DNA of 64,000 nt from Burkholderia cepacia (GTDB lineage Bacteria > Pseudomonadota > Gammaproteobacteria > Burkholderiales > Burkholderiaceae), in contig NZ_LDWR01000029.1 in NCBI RefSeq assembly GCF_001039005.1, forward strand, positions 181,143-245,142, read 5' to 3'. Of this stretch, positions 9,458 through 17,667 are shown piece by piece. The notes under the pieces were generated by a model that saw only the letters and a program-made list of their open reading frames with translations, searched no databases and was not told the DNA's origin. The position numbers were made by a program, and so were the translations under genes. Numbering within the stretch: the first letter of the stretch is position 1; the number at the start of each line of letters is the position of its first letter.

Positions 9458-10312
9458 TTACCCGCGCGTGAGCCGTTTCGCGAGATCGGCGCTGAGGATC
9501 GCCATGCGCGCGGGTTTTTCGTAGCAGACGACGTCGAACGCGCGGATCACTTCGCTGATGTCGGCCTCGCTCGCGCGGCCGGTGAGCAGGTCGCCCGTCA
9601 GCACGAAGATCGGCGCGCCCGGGTTGTCGGACGTGCGCACGGCCTTGATCGCGGTGGCGGCCGTGCCGTCGTCGAACAGCCATTCGGTCAGGACCGCGTC
9701 GAACGCCTGGCCCTGCAGTGCGTCGACGAACGCCGCGAGGCCGTCGAACGCGGCCGTCGCGAAGCCCTGCCGCTCGAGATAGCGGCACAGCTCGGTGGCG
9801 CTGACGCGATCGGGGTCGATCACGGCGACGACGAGCTTGTCGCTCTCCGCGCGGCGCGGATAGATTTCGATCTTGTGCACGTCGTACGCGTTCTGGTACA
9901 GCACGCCGGTGTGGCGCAGCACGCGCCAGCGGCCGTTCTGTTCGTACGCGACGAACTCGGGGCGCGCGCCGGCTTCGAGCGGCGCGCCGATCCATGCCGT
10001 GCAGGGAATCTCGGCGACGCCCGCGTAAAGTACGGCCTCCTGCGAATACGCGCCGACCATGCCGGGGTCGAGCGTCTGCGCGCCGAACAGCTGGGCGGCG
10101 GGTTCGCCGTACGCTTCGGCGACTTTCTTGATCTGCGCGAGCGTCCAGGGGCTGCTGCCGCGCAGTTTGCGGTGGCCTTGCGAGAAACTCAGATCGAGGA
10201 TGCGGCACAACTCGGTGGTCTGCTGGCGCTTGCCGATGCCGTTGCGGGTCATCAGCTCGCGCACGCGCTCGGCGACCGCGAGGGAATCCGTGGTGATTGC
10301 TTCAATGGTCAT
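9458..10312 (-). CDS. BetR-type regulator: HTH domain fused to an atypical response-regulator receiver
   Basis: This 284-aa cytoplasmic protein has an N-terminal helix-turn-helix of the BetR family (about 10-78, with TELCRILDLSFSQGHRKLRG). A linker or sensing segment follows (about 85-150), then a CheY-like receiver (about 158-275). The receiver keeps the acidic residues after strand 1 (Asp166/Asp168), the strand-4 Thr (FVLTGD, Thr239) and the strand-5 Lys (YEKPA, Lys266). The position aligning with the phospho-accepting Asp is Glu210 (DAVLTEWLF). It may therefore be phosphorylation-independent or locked on. The start at 10312 drops a basic, low-quality extension to 10405. No histidine kinase gene is adjacent. 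Confidence 0.75.
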   Translation of the reverse strand: MTIEAITTDSLAVAERVRELMTRNGIGKRQQTTELCRILDLSFSQGHRKLRGSSPWTLAQIKKVAEAYGEPAAQLFGAQTLDPGMVGAYSQEAVLYAGVAEIPCTAWIGAPLEAGARPEFVAYEQNGRWRVLRHTGVLYQNAYDVHKIEIYPRRAESDKLVVAVIDPDRVSATELCRYLERQGFATAAFDGLAAFVDALQGQAFDAVLTEWLFDDGTAATAIKAVRTSDNPGAPIFVLTGDLLTGRASEADISEVIRAFDVVCYEKPARMAILSADLAKRLTRG

Positions 10313-10536
10313 GCTACGGGAACGGATCGTGACGTTCAGAACGACGCCTTGCGGCAGTCTCGACGGACAGTCTTCATGACGTCCAATGGCGAGCCGACCG
10401 GCCACGCGCGGAAAAGATAACTTTACCGCAAAATGGTCGTCATTCCGTGTCGCGAACGGTGCGTTTCTGTGAAAGGTGTGTCACTACGTTACCGCGACGG
10501 CCCGTAACCGGATGCATTAACGCCCGACAGGAAACA

Positions 10537-11871
10537 ATGACGACAACCTATCCGCTGCACGATGCATTGACCCGCGCCGACACGGCGCTGCCGGCCGAGG
10601 CCGACGTCGTGATCGCCGGCGCCGGCATCATGGGCTGCGCGGCCGCGTACTACCTGGGCCTGCGCGGCCTGAAGGCCATCGTGCTCGACAAGTCGCGCAT
10701 CGCCGGCCAGCAGTCGACGCGCGCATGGGGCTTCGTGCGGCAGCAGGGCCGCGAAGCCGCCGAGGTGCCGCTGATGATGGCCGGCATGCGGATCTGGGAA
10801 GGGTTAGAGGAAACCCTCGGTTTCGATCTCGAATGGCGGCAGGGTGGCTGTCTCTATATTGCGGACAACGAAACGGACTGGTCGTCGTTCAACGCATGGC
10901 TCGGCGTCGCGCGCGAGCACGGGCTCGACACGCGCACGCTGACGCGTGCGCAGATCGACGAGCGCGTCAGCGGCCTTTCGCCACAGGCACGCACGCTCGG
11001 CGGACTGTACACCGCGACCGACGGGCAGGCGGAGCCGCGCCGCGTGGCCGCGGCGTTCGCCGCGCGCGCCACCGAGGCCGGTGCGCGCTTCTTCGAAGGC
11101 TGTGGCGTGACGGCGATCGAGACGGCCGGCGGCGCGGTCGTCGGCGTTGCGACCGAGCGCGGCACGATCCGCACACGGCGCGTGATCTGCGCGGCCGGCG
11201 CGACCAGTTTCCGGCTGCTCGACGGCGTCGGCATCCGGTTGCCGCAGCAGGCTGTGCGCGGCACCTGCATGCGCACCAATGTGGTGCCGCCGGTATCGGC
11301 GTCGACGGTGTGGGGGCACGGCCTCGGCATCCGGCAGCGCAAGAACGGCGCGATCAATCTCGCCGACGACATGCAGGTCGACGTCGACCTGACGCTCGGC
11401 CACCTGCGCGGGTTGAGTCTCTTCTGGCCGCAGTTCTGGTCGCAGCGCGACAAATTCCGGCTGCACCTGAATTCGGCCGCGTGGCGCGATGCGTTCGCGC
11501 GCATCAACGGCGCGACCGGGCCGATCGAACCGCGCGATCCGCAGCCGCAGCCGAATCGCGCGCACGCGCCGCGCGCGCTCGCGAAGCTCAAGGCGATTTT
11601 CCCCGCGCTGAAGGACGTGCAGATCGTCGAGGCCTGGGCCGGCCTGATCGACGTGCTGCCCGACGGCATTCCGGTGATCGATGCGCCGGGTACGCCGTCG
11701 GGGCTCGCGATCGCGACGGGGTTCTGCGGTCACGGTTTCGCGATGGGGCCGATCGTCGGCCGGCTGCTCGCCGAATGGATCGACACGGGTGCGCCGTCGC
11801 TCGACCTGTCGGCGTTCCGCGCGCGACGTTTCGTCGACGGCACGATGGTGCGGCCGCGCAGCATGCTTTAA
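10537..11871 (+). CDS. FAD-dependent oxidoreductase (D-amino-acid oxidase / glycine oxidase fold)
   Basis: The protein has 444 aa. The N-terminal FAD-binding Rossmann motif is VVIAGAGIMGCAAAYYLGLRG (about 23-43), followed by KSRIAGQQSTRAWGFVRQQG, which resembles the flavin-attachment region of DadA/sarcosine-oxidase-like proteins. The C-terminal GFCGHGFAMGPIVGRLLAEW is the second FAD-contacting motif of this family. It probably oxidises an amine or amino acid. No partner subunits are adjacent, so it may be a single-subunit enzyme. The start ATG at 10537 follows CAGGAAACA; a GTG further upstream (10447) is less likely. Confidence 0.85.
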   Translation: MTTTYPLHDALTRADTALPAEADVVIAGAGIMGCAAAYYLGLRGLKAIVLDKSRIAGQQSTRAWGFVRQQGREAAEVPLMMAGMRIWEGLEETLGFDLEWRQGGCLYIADNETDWSSFNAWLGVAREHGLDTRTLTRAQIDERVSGLSPQARTLGGLYTATDGQAEPRRVAAAFAARATEAGARFFEGCGVTAIETAGGAVVGVATERGTIRTRRVICAAGATSFRLLDGVGIRLPQQAVRGTCMRTNVVPPVSASTVWGHGLGIRQRKNGAINLADDMQVDVDLTLGHLRGLSLFWPQFWSQRDKFRLHLNSAAWRDAFARINGATGPIEPRDPQPQPNRAHAPRALAKLKAIFPALKDVQIVEAWAGLIDVLPDGIPVIDAPGTPSGLAIATGFCGHGFAMGPIVGRLLAEWIDTGAPSLDLSAFRARRFVDGTMVRPRSML

Positions 11872-11955
11872 CGGACGAATCGATGCAATGACATCGGGTC
11901 GGATCGCCGTGTTCCCGTCGTAGAATCGAGCCCGCATCCTTCAGGAGATTCCCCG

Positions 11956-13050
11956 TTGGCTTCGCCCTCCGCCCAGCGTCGTTCGTTGCGCTCCCGCCTG
12001 CGTCGTGCCCGCAATCCGTGGCAGGCGCCGCGTGCGCGCATGCTGTTCACGCGTCCCGCGACGTCGCCGCGGCGCACGCTGCTGTTCCGTGTCGGCGCGG
12101 TCGTGCTGTTGTGCATGCTTGCGTTCTTCGTGCTGTATCTCGATCGCGACGGCCTGCGCGATTCGACCAAGAGCACGCCGATGACCGTCGCCGATCTCGT
12201 GTACTTCACGATGGTCACCGTCGCGACGGTCGGCTACGGCGACATCGTGCCCGTCACCGCGCGGGCGCGCCTGCTCGATGCGTTCTTCATCGTGCCGATC
12301 CGCATCGGCATCTGGTTCATTTTCCTGGGCACGGCGTATCAGTTCGTGATCCAGCGCGTCATCGAGGAATTCCGCATGAAACGCCTGCAAAAGCAGTTGT
12401 CCGATCACATCGTCGTGTGCGGTTACGGCCTGTCGGGGTCGATCGCCGTGCGCGAGCTGCTCGAGAGCGGCGTCGATGCCGCGACGATCATCGTGATCGA
12501 TTCGCAGCAGCAGGCGCTCGAGGCCGCGACGTCGCTCGGCGTGACGGGGCTGCTAGGCGATCCTGCGCACGAGGATCTGCTGCAGCAGGCGCAGGTGCGC
12601 GCGGCGAAGGCCGTGATCATCTCGGTGACCGACGATCCGACCGCGATCCTGCTGACGCTGTCGGTGCGCAGCATCGCGCCCGATACGAAGATCGTCGTGC
12701 GGATCCAGGAGAACCTGTACCAGCGGCAACTGCGGCAGGCCGGCGCGGACGTGATCGTGTCGTCGACGAAGATCGGTGCGCTGCTGCTCGCGGACGCGGT
12801 GCATAGCCGCTACATCGTGCCGTTCGTGAACGACATGCTGTCGACGCGCGGGCGTGCGACGCTGATCGAGCGCGAGGCGTTGCCGCACGAGATCGGCTGC
12901 ATGACCAATGTCGTGCCGGGTGCGATCGTGGTCGGGCTCGATCGCTGCGGGAAGATTCAGTCGTTTTATGAGGACCCGCCGTGCAGGATCGAGAAGGGCG
13001 ATACGCTGGTGGTGATTCAGTCGGCGAGGATTCCGGATCCGGATGTTTGA
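11956..13050 (+). CDS. Two-helix potassium channel with cytoplasmic RCK (TrkA-N) domain
   Basis: The protein has 364 aa. TM1 lies at about 43-62 and TM2 at about 109-133, with a pore loop containing the K+ selectivity filter TVATVGYGD (filter TVGYGD at 91-96). A gating domain follows from about residue 150 with the nucleotide-binding motif VVCGYGLSGS, then a TrkA-C-like tail ending near VVIQSARIP. The start is TTG at 11956, chosen because AGGAGA lies 8 nt upstream and the basic N-terminus continues the coding pattern. It is an inner-membrane K+ channel gated by ligand binding to the RCK part. It stands alone downstream of the oxidase gene. Confidence 0.9.
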   Translation: MASPSAQRRSLRSRLRRARNPWQAPRARMLFTRPATSPRRTLLFRVGAVVLLCMLAFFVLYLDRDGLRDSTKSTPMTVADLVYFTMVTVATVGYGDIVPVTARARLLDAFFIVPIRIGIWFIFLGTAYQFVIQRVIEEFRMKRLQKQLSDHIVVCGYGLSGSIAVRELLESGVDAATIIVIDSQQQALEAATSLGVTGLLGDPAHEDLLQQAQVRAAKAVIISVTDDPTAILLTLSVRSIAPDTKIVVRIQENLYQRQLRQAGADVIVSSTKIGALLLADAVHSRYIVPFVNDMLSTRGRATLIEREALPHEIGCMTNVVPGAIVVGLDRCGKIQSFYEDPPCRIEKGDTLVVIQSARIPDPDV

Positions 13051-13166
13051 CGGGCGTTCTTTAAGCGAGGCGCAATAAATTCACGTCAACGGGCCGAACG
13101 CTGCTGCTCGCGATCCGGTTCCATCGCGGAGCCGGCTCTTCCGGTAATCGCCCGCCACCTCGCCGG

Positions 13167-13793
13167 TCAACGCACCGGCGCCGCCGACGCCAGCAGGCTG
13201 CGCAGGAACACCATGATCATGTGCCCGATCGGCACCTCGGACAGGATCGACTGCTGCAGCGACAGGCCCTGCGAGAGCCCCATGAACGATACGGCCAGCA
13301 CGGCCGGCGATTCGGGCGGCACCTTCTTCAGCCTCGCGAAAATCTGCTCGATGCAATAGGCGAGGCCATCGCGGTGGCCGTCCAGCAACGCCTGCGACGC
13401 TGCTGCAAAAGCCGGGTTGCGTCGCCCCTGAAGCTTGAACTCGACGCCCAGCACTGACCACTCGGGCTCGGCATCGACCGTCCGCGACCAGACTTCCAGC
13501 GCATTCAAGATGTCGTCCCCGGTTGCGGACGGGTCGCTCAACGCCCGGGCGATGTCGGCCACTTGCGTCTTTGAGCGCTCCTGCATCAGTTCGACGAACA
13601 GCGCTTCCTTGCTGGCGAAGTTCGAATAGAACGCGCCCTGCGTATAACCGGCCTCGGCCGCGATATCCCGGAGCGACGTGGCGCCGAAACCGCGATCGAC
13701 AAACAGCCGCTTCGCTGAGGCGAGCAAATGTGCACGGGTCTGCAGTCGACTTTCTTCGCGGCTCAGCCGCGGGGGAAGGGGCGCCATGTTCAT
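13167..13793 (-). CDS. TetR/AcrR-family transcriptional regulator
   Basis: The protein has 208 aa. The N-terminal TetR helix-turn-helix is clear: a basic start, AKRLFVDRGFGATSLRDIAAEAGYTQGAFYSNF (about 27-60), then KEALFVELM. The C-terminal half is a divergent ligand-binding domain with a hydrophobic core around residues 160-195. Two 14-bp palindromes lie immediately upstream of its start, so it is probably self-repressing. No transporter or enzyme gene is divergent within 250 bp. The nearest is a small H-NS-like gene, so its target may be elsewhere. The second ATG (13787) is an equally possible start. Confidence 0.88.
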   Translation of the reverse strand: MNMAPLPPRLSREESRLQTRAHLLASAKRLFVDRGFGATSLRDIAAEAGYTQGAFYSNFASKEALFVELMQERSKTQVADIARALSDPSATGDDILNALEVWSRTVDAEPEWSVLGVEFKLQGRRNPAFAAASQALLDGHRDGLAYCIEQIFARLKKVPPESPAVLAVSFMGLSQGLSLQQSILSEVPIGHMIMVFLRSLLASAAPVR

Positions 13794-13803
13794 GGCGGGA
13801 AGG

Positions 13804-13863
13804 ATATCAGTTGATATTTGAGATAGATACCATTACGATCGCGTTTCACATATCACTTGATAT
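13804..13863. promoter_or_regulatory. Paired palindromic operators upstream of the TetR gene
   Basis: Two copies of ATATCA-N2-TGATAT lie at 13804-13817 (spacer GT) and 13850-13863 (spacer CT). Each is a perfect 6-bp-arm palindrome, and their centres are 46 bp apart. The flanks are also alike (TTTGA follows each copy). They bracket the region where the TetR promoter should lie. Such twin sites are typical of TetR autorepression; the assignment is inferred from position. Confidence 0.65.
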
Positions 13864-14060
13864 TTGAAACGCGGCGCGGGATTGTGCATCGGAATGTCGC
13901 CAGCGCGGCTTGTCGTTTTCCTCGCGTCGCGTGACCCGATGTGCCGAGGTGAGCCGCACGCCGATCAAGCGAACGCCGCCTTCGCGGGGCGTGGTGAAAC
14001 AGTCTGTTAGTCATGCGAATCATGTCGATTCTCATGCGGATGCGATGCAGGAAGCAAAAG

Positions 14061-14396
14061 ATGAGCGTGAGCAAGACCTATGCGCAGCTCGTGGTCGAGC
14101 TGTCCGAGCTGGACGAGGAAATCGAGCGTGCGCGCGCGCGCGAACGCATCGATGCGATCGAAAAGGTTCACTCGCTGATGGACACCTATGCGATCAAGCA
14201 TCGCGACCTGGTCGGCCGCAACGGCCGCCGGGGTTCGTATGTCGTGAAAGTGCTGCCGGCGCGGTATCGCGACCCGGCGAGCGGGAAGGAATGGAGCGGA
14301 CGCGGCAATGCGCCGCTCTGGATCCGCGGCAAGGACCGTCGTCGGTTCGTCATATGCAAGCCTCGGTCCACCGGCAAGAAAACCAAGACGAGTTGA
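14061..14396 (+). CDS. Small H-NS family nucleoid-associated protein
   Basis: The protein has 111 aa. The N-terminal half (about 5-50) is an acidic/basic alternating coiled coil suited to dimerisation, including ELDEEIERARARERIDAIEK. The C-terminal part has YRDPASGKEWSGRGNAPLWI, matching the H-NS DNA-binding core in which a GXG loop enters the minor groove of AT-rich DNA. The start ATG at 14061 follows CAGGAAGCAAAAG; ATGs further upstream lack a ribosome site. It probably silences AT-rich or acquired DNA. It is a single gene with no operon partner. Such paralogues are common in Burkholderia. Confidence 0.82.
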   Translation: MSVSKTYAQLVVELSELDEEIERARARERIDAIEKVHSLMDTYAIKHRDLVGRNGRRGSYVVKVLPARYRDPASGKEWSGRGNAPLWIRGKDRRRFVICKPRSTGKKTKTS

Positions 14397-14436
14397 CGGC
14401 GCATGACGGGCGCGCCGCCCGACGGCTGGCGCTGGA

Positions 14437-15099
14437 CTACGGCGACACCGATTTCGCCGGCGTGTGACCCGGCGGCGTCAGCACCACGAGCAGCGTCGCG
14501 CCGGCCGGCGATGGCGCCACGTACGCATGCGGCCGATGCGACGAAAAGAGCGCGCTTTCACCGGGCCGCAACCGCGTCGGCTCGCCATGCTCGAAATGAA
14601 GTTCCAGTTCGCCCGACAGCACATAGCAGAACTCGTCGCCCTCATGACCGGCGAGCCCGCCGGCTTCGTCCACGGTGCGCGCGTCGACCTGCATGCGCAG
14701 CGTGATCATCCCAGCGGAACTGTCGCGATGCAGCAGCGCGTACTCGTACGGGATATTCGCGATTCGCGTCGTGACGATGTCTTCCGCGTGGCAAACGCTG
14801 AGCGAAGCGCGATGGCGCGGTGGGTTGGTCAGCACGTCGCGCCAGTCGAAGCCCATGCCTTCGATGATCCGGTGCAGCACGCCGAAGGTCGGCGACATCT
14901 TGTTCGTCTCGATGCGCGAAAACGTCGCCGCGGGCACGCCGGTCAGCCGGCTTGCCTCGTTCAGCGTGAGATCGCGCGACTGCCGCAGCGCACGCAGCCG
15001 CTGTCCGATCTGGTCGGCGGGAACCTGCAGGTGCTCGCGACGCCGCGGCTTGATCGGCAGCGCCGAAAGGAGCGACGCGACGCGGGTTTTCTTGCTCAT
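14437..15099 (-). CDS. XRE-cupin transcriptional regulator
   Basis: This 220-aa protein has an XRE helix-turn-helix (about 28-85: IGQRLRALRQSRDLTLNEAS, then AATFSRIETNKMSP) followed by a C-terminal cupin ligand-binding domain (about 135-215, with EGDEFCYVLSGELELHFEHG and LRPGESALFSSHRPHAYVAP). This fusion is typical of regulators of catabolic or amine-metabolising genes. It faces an alpha/beta hydrolase gene across 329 bp that contain three related TTACGTATACGTAA-like sites. One site lies 25 bp before its own start, and one is 17 bp before the hydrolase start. It probably controls both genes; the effector is unknown. Confidence 0.85.
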   Translation of the reverse strand: MSKKTRVASLLSALPIKPRRREHLQVPADQIGQRLRALRQSRDLTLNEASRLTGVPAATFSRIETNKMSPTFGVLHRIIEGMGFDWRDVLTNPPRHRASLSVCHAEDIVTTRIANIPYEYALLHRDSSAGMITLRMQVDARTVDEAGGLAGHEGDEFCYVLSGELELHFEHGEPTRLRPGESALFSSHRPHAYVAPSPAGATLLVVLTPPGHTPAKSVSP

Positions 15100-15123
15100 T
15101 ACCGTCCACCGGGGAGAAAGTTT

Positions 15124-15137
15124 TTACCGATACGTAA
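15124..15137. promoter_or_regulatory. Operator-like site 1 (XRE-cupin gene side)
   Basis: TTACCGATACGTAA is an imperfect dyad sharing 12 of 14 bases with the perfect palindrome at 15280-15293. It lies 25 bp upstream of the XRE-cupin start, where it could mediate autorepression. Confidence 0.5.
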
Positions 15138-15240
15138 TAAAAATATACCGCATCGGCGCGATCCCGGGTGATGCAATGTGCAGCGCTTGTCGTTGGCCGG
15201 TATCGCGGCGTACACTTCCGAGGCGTTGTGGTGACGAAAG

Positions 15241-15268
15241 CGGGGCATCTTCGGTGCCTCGTTTTTTT
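15241..15268 (+). terminator. Orphan intrinsic terminator in the regulator/hydrolase gap
   Basis: A 7-bp stem (15241-15247 with 15255-15261, including one G-T pair) closes a TCTTCGG loop and is followed directly by seven T on the plus strand. No plus-strand gene ends here, so it may end a small RNA made from the gap or attenuate the hydrolase leader. Confidence 0.55.
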
Positions 15269-15278
15269 GGCCTCTGAG

Positions 15279-15294
15279 TTTACGTATACGTAAA
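15279..15294. promoter_or_regulatory. Operator-like site 2, perfect 16-bp palindrome
   Basis: TTTACGTATACGTAAA is a perfect 16-bp inverted repeat, the best of three related sites between the XRE-cupin gene and the hydrolase gene. It lies 11 bp downstream of the orphan terminator. Confidence 0.6.
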
Positions 15295-15398
15295 TTTCGT
15301 GGCCGTGCACAACGCATCTCGTCTCGGCCGTCAGGACGCAATGCCGTATACATGATGGATGGAGATCAAGGCGGCGACGCGGCGCCACGGCCATAAAT

Positions 15399-15412
15399 TT
15401 ACGTATCAGTAA
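15399..15412. promoter_or_regulatory. Operator-like site 3 (hydrolase side)
   Basis: TTACGTATCAGTAA, followed by TTTCG as at site 2, ends 16 bp before the hydrolase ATG. In this place bound protein would block transcription or early elongation. Confidence 0.5.
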
Positions 15413-15428
15413 TTTCGGAGAGCGTGAC

Positions 15429-16640
15429 ATGAATCAGCAAGACGATCGGATGGATAGCGCATATCGCGCGGAAGGCTGGGTGCAATGGCCCGGCGAGCCG
15501 GAGTTGAGTTTCCAGTTCGCGCGCACGCTCGGCGGTGCGCAGGAAGGCGCGAGCCTGATCAGCGAGTGTTTTCGCGCGGCGTCGCGGATGACGCCTGGCG
15601 ATACCGAGAGCTGGTATCGCGAATGGCAGGTGCTCGCGAAGACCAGCGAGCAGCGCGCGCTCGACGCGTTCGAGCGCGGCTTCTTGCGTACCGCGAGCAG
15701 CAACTGGCTGCGCGCGGCCAACTACTACCGGTCGTCGGAGTTCTACCTCGCACATGATGACGTGCGGCGGCGCGATAGTTTCGACAGCGTCGAACGTTGC
15801 TCGCATCGCTATCTCGAAGGGCTGACGCCGGCCGGCGAGATCGTGCGGATACCGTACGAGGGCGGCGCGCATCTCGATGCGTATTTCATCCCGTGCGCAG
15901 GTAGCGACGTGCGTTCGCCGGCCGTGATCGCATTCGGCGGGCTCGACGAGTACAAGGACGAACTGCTCCACGAGATGCCCAAGCACGCGCTGACGCGCGG
16001 CATGTCGCTGCTGCTGGTCGATCTGCCGGGGCAGGGCGGCACGCTGCGCCGGCAGGGGATCGTGAACCGCCCCGATACGGAGGTGCCGGTCGGCGCGTGC
16101 GTCGATTACCTGCTCACGCGCGGCGACGTCGATCCCGGCCGGATCGCGTTGTACGGCGCGAGCGTCGGCGGCGTCTATGCGGCGCGCGCGGCGTCGTTCG
16201 AGAAGCGCATCGTCGCGGTGGTGTCGGATTCGGTGATGTTCGACATGGCGTCGCTGTTCGCGAGCTGGCTCGATACGCCGGACCGGCTCATCTGGCGGCA
16301 CCTGAAATGGGTGTTCGGCTGCGCGACGCCGCAGGGCGTGGTCGACAAGGCACGGGATTTCCGTCTCGCCGGCGTGATCGACCGGATTCCGGTGCCCTAT
16401 CTGGTGCTACAGGGCACCGAGGACTGGCTGGGACTGAGGACGGCGACCGATACCTACGACTACGCGAAGGCGCACGGCGTCGACGCGACACTCCGGTTGT
16501 TCGCGCCGGATGAAACGGGCGCCGCGCACTGTCAGGTCGACAATCCGACGCTCGGGCAGGAATTCATCTGCGACTGGCTGGCGGCACGACTGGGTATCGA
16601 CCAGCGCGAAGTCCGGCAGCGGACGCAGGCCCTGGCCTGA
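15429..16640 (+). CDS. Alpha/beta hydrolase, FrsA / dihydroxypseudooxynicotine-hydrolase-like
   Basis: The protein has 403 aa. An N-terminal helical cap (about 25-130) precedes an alpha/beta-hydrolase core. The likely triad is Ser245 in the nucleophile elbow YGASVGG, Asp332 in GTEDWL and His367 in GAAHC. The oxyanion-region strand has VIAFGGLDEYKDE. The cap-plus-core layout resembles 2,6-dihydroxypseudooxynicotine hydrolase and FrsA-type esterases, which cleave C-C or ester bonds; the real substrate is unknown. The start ATG follows GGAGAGCGTGAC. An operator-like site ends 16 bp upstream and the XRE-cupin regulator is divergent, so it is probably inducible. Confidence 0.82.
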   Translation: MNQQDDRMDSAYRAEGWVQWPGEPELSFQFARTLGGAQEGASLISECFRAASRMTPGDTESWYREWQVLAKTSEQRALDAFERGFLRTASSNWLRAANYYRSSEFYLAHDDVRRRDSFDSVERCSHRYLEGLTPAGEIVRIPYEGGAHLDAYFIPCAGSDVRSPAVIAFGGLDEYKDELLHEMPKHALTRGMSLLLVDLPGQGGTLRRQGIVNRPDTEVPVGACVDYLLTRGDVDPGRIALYGASVGGVYAARAASFEKRIVAVVSDSVMFDMASLFASWLDTPDRLIWRHLKWVFGCATPQGVVDKARDFRLAGVIDRIPVPYLVLQGTEDWLGLRTATDTYDYAKAHGVDATLRLFAPDETGAAHCQVDNPTLGQEFICDWLAARLGIDQREVRQRTQALA

Positions 16641-16719
16641 GCGACGGGGGGCGGGGACGTCCGGGAGACATCATCCGCCGTGGTGGGTGACGCCTCCCGG
16701 TGCGGACCGCCGCCTGCGC

Positions 16720-17478
16720 TTACCCGCGCCCCACGAACGGCATCGCGGTCGCCATGATCGTCATGTTCAGGATGTTCGTGTCGAGCGGCAGATTCGCCAT
16801 CTGCACGACCGCATTCGCGACATGCGTGACGTCCATGCGCGCCTCGGGCGCGAGGCTGCCATCGGCCTGCGGGACGCCTTGCGTCATCCGCTCGGTGAGC
16901 GGCGTCGCTGCGTTGCCGATGTCGATCTGGCCGCACGCGATGTTGTACTTGCGGCCGTCCAGCGCCAGCGACTTGGTGATCCCGGTCACCGCATGCTTGG
17001 TAGCCGTGTACGCGATCGTATCGGGGCGCGGCGCGTGCGCCGAGATCGAGCCGTTGTTGATGATCCGGCCACCCTGCGGCGTTTGCGCTTTCATCACGCG
17101 CCATGCGGCCCGCGCGCAGAGAAAGACGCCGGTCAGGTTCGTCGCGACGACACCGTTCCACACGTCGAATTCGTAGTCGCCGAGCGACACGGGCGGCGCG
17201 TTGCGTCCGGCGTTGTTGAACAGCACATCAAGTCGGCCGAACTGCTGCGCGATCTGCGCGAACGCGTGGTCGACCGATGCTTCGTCGGTGACGTCGGCAG
17301 GAAACACCTGCGCGTCGCCGCCGGCGGCGCGGATTGCGTCTTGCGTTTCGCGCAACGATTCTTCCGTGCGCCCGAGCAGCGCGACGGTGAACCCCGCGTG
17401 GGCGAGCGCGATGGCCGCGGCGCGACCGATGCCGGCCCCGGCGCCCGTGACGGCTGCGAATTTCTTCGTGACAGACAT
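16720..17478 (-). CDS. Short-chain dehydrogenase/reductase (SDR)
   Basis: The protein has 252 aa, standard for classical SDRs. The cofactor motif is TGAGAGIGRAAA (about 11-22), the structural NNAG motif is at about 88-91, and the catalytic residues are Ser in NGSISAH, Tyr in YTATK and Lys four residues later. The Arg in LLGRTEES just after strand 2 suggests NADP preference. The substrate is unknown. It is transcribed toward the hydrolase gene and lies downstream of, and in the same direction as, a LysR gene, but 189 bp apart, so it is probably a single unit. Confidence 0.87.
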   Translation of the reverse strand: MSVTKKFAAVTGAGAGIGRAAAIALAHAGFTVALLGRTEESLRETQDAIRAAGGDAQVFPADVTDEASVDHAFAQIAQQFGRLDVLFNNAGRNAPPVSLGDYEFDVWNGVVATNLTGVFLCARAAWRVMKAQTPQGGRIINNGSISAHAPRPDTIAYTATKHAVTGITKSLALDGRKYNIACGQIDIGNAATPLTERMTQGVPQADGSLAPEARMDVTHVANAVVQMANLPLDTNILNMTIMATAMPFVGRG

Positions 17479-17667
17479 GGCTTGATTTCCTGCTGGTTGA
17501 AAGAGGGGCGAAGCGGCCGATGACCGATGTCATCGCTACTTCGGCAATGTAGTCGAAATGTCCGGCGCACGGCTTCAAGCAGCATCGTCAAACGCGATCG
17601 ATGCTGGCCGTCGATTGATCGACTGAACCGGTGCGTCCTTCGAGTCGCTTATCGACGATCACCACGC

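Noticed and set aside
15099..15353. 84-codon ORF on the minus strand in the XRE-cupin/hydrolase gap
   Set aside because: Arg/Pro-rich, no ribosome site or family likeness, and it overlaps the operator-like sites and terminator.
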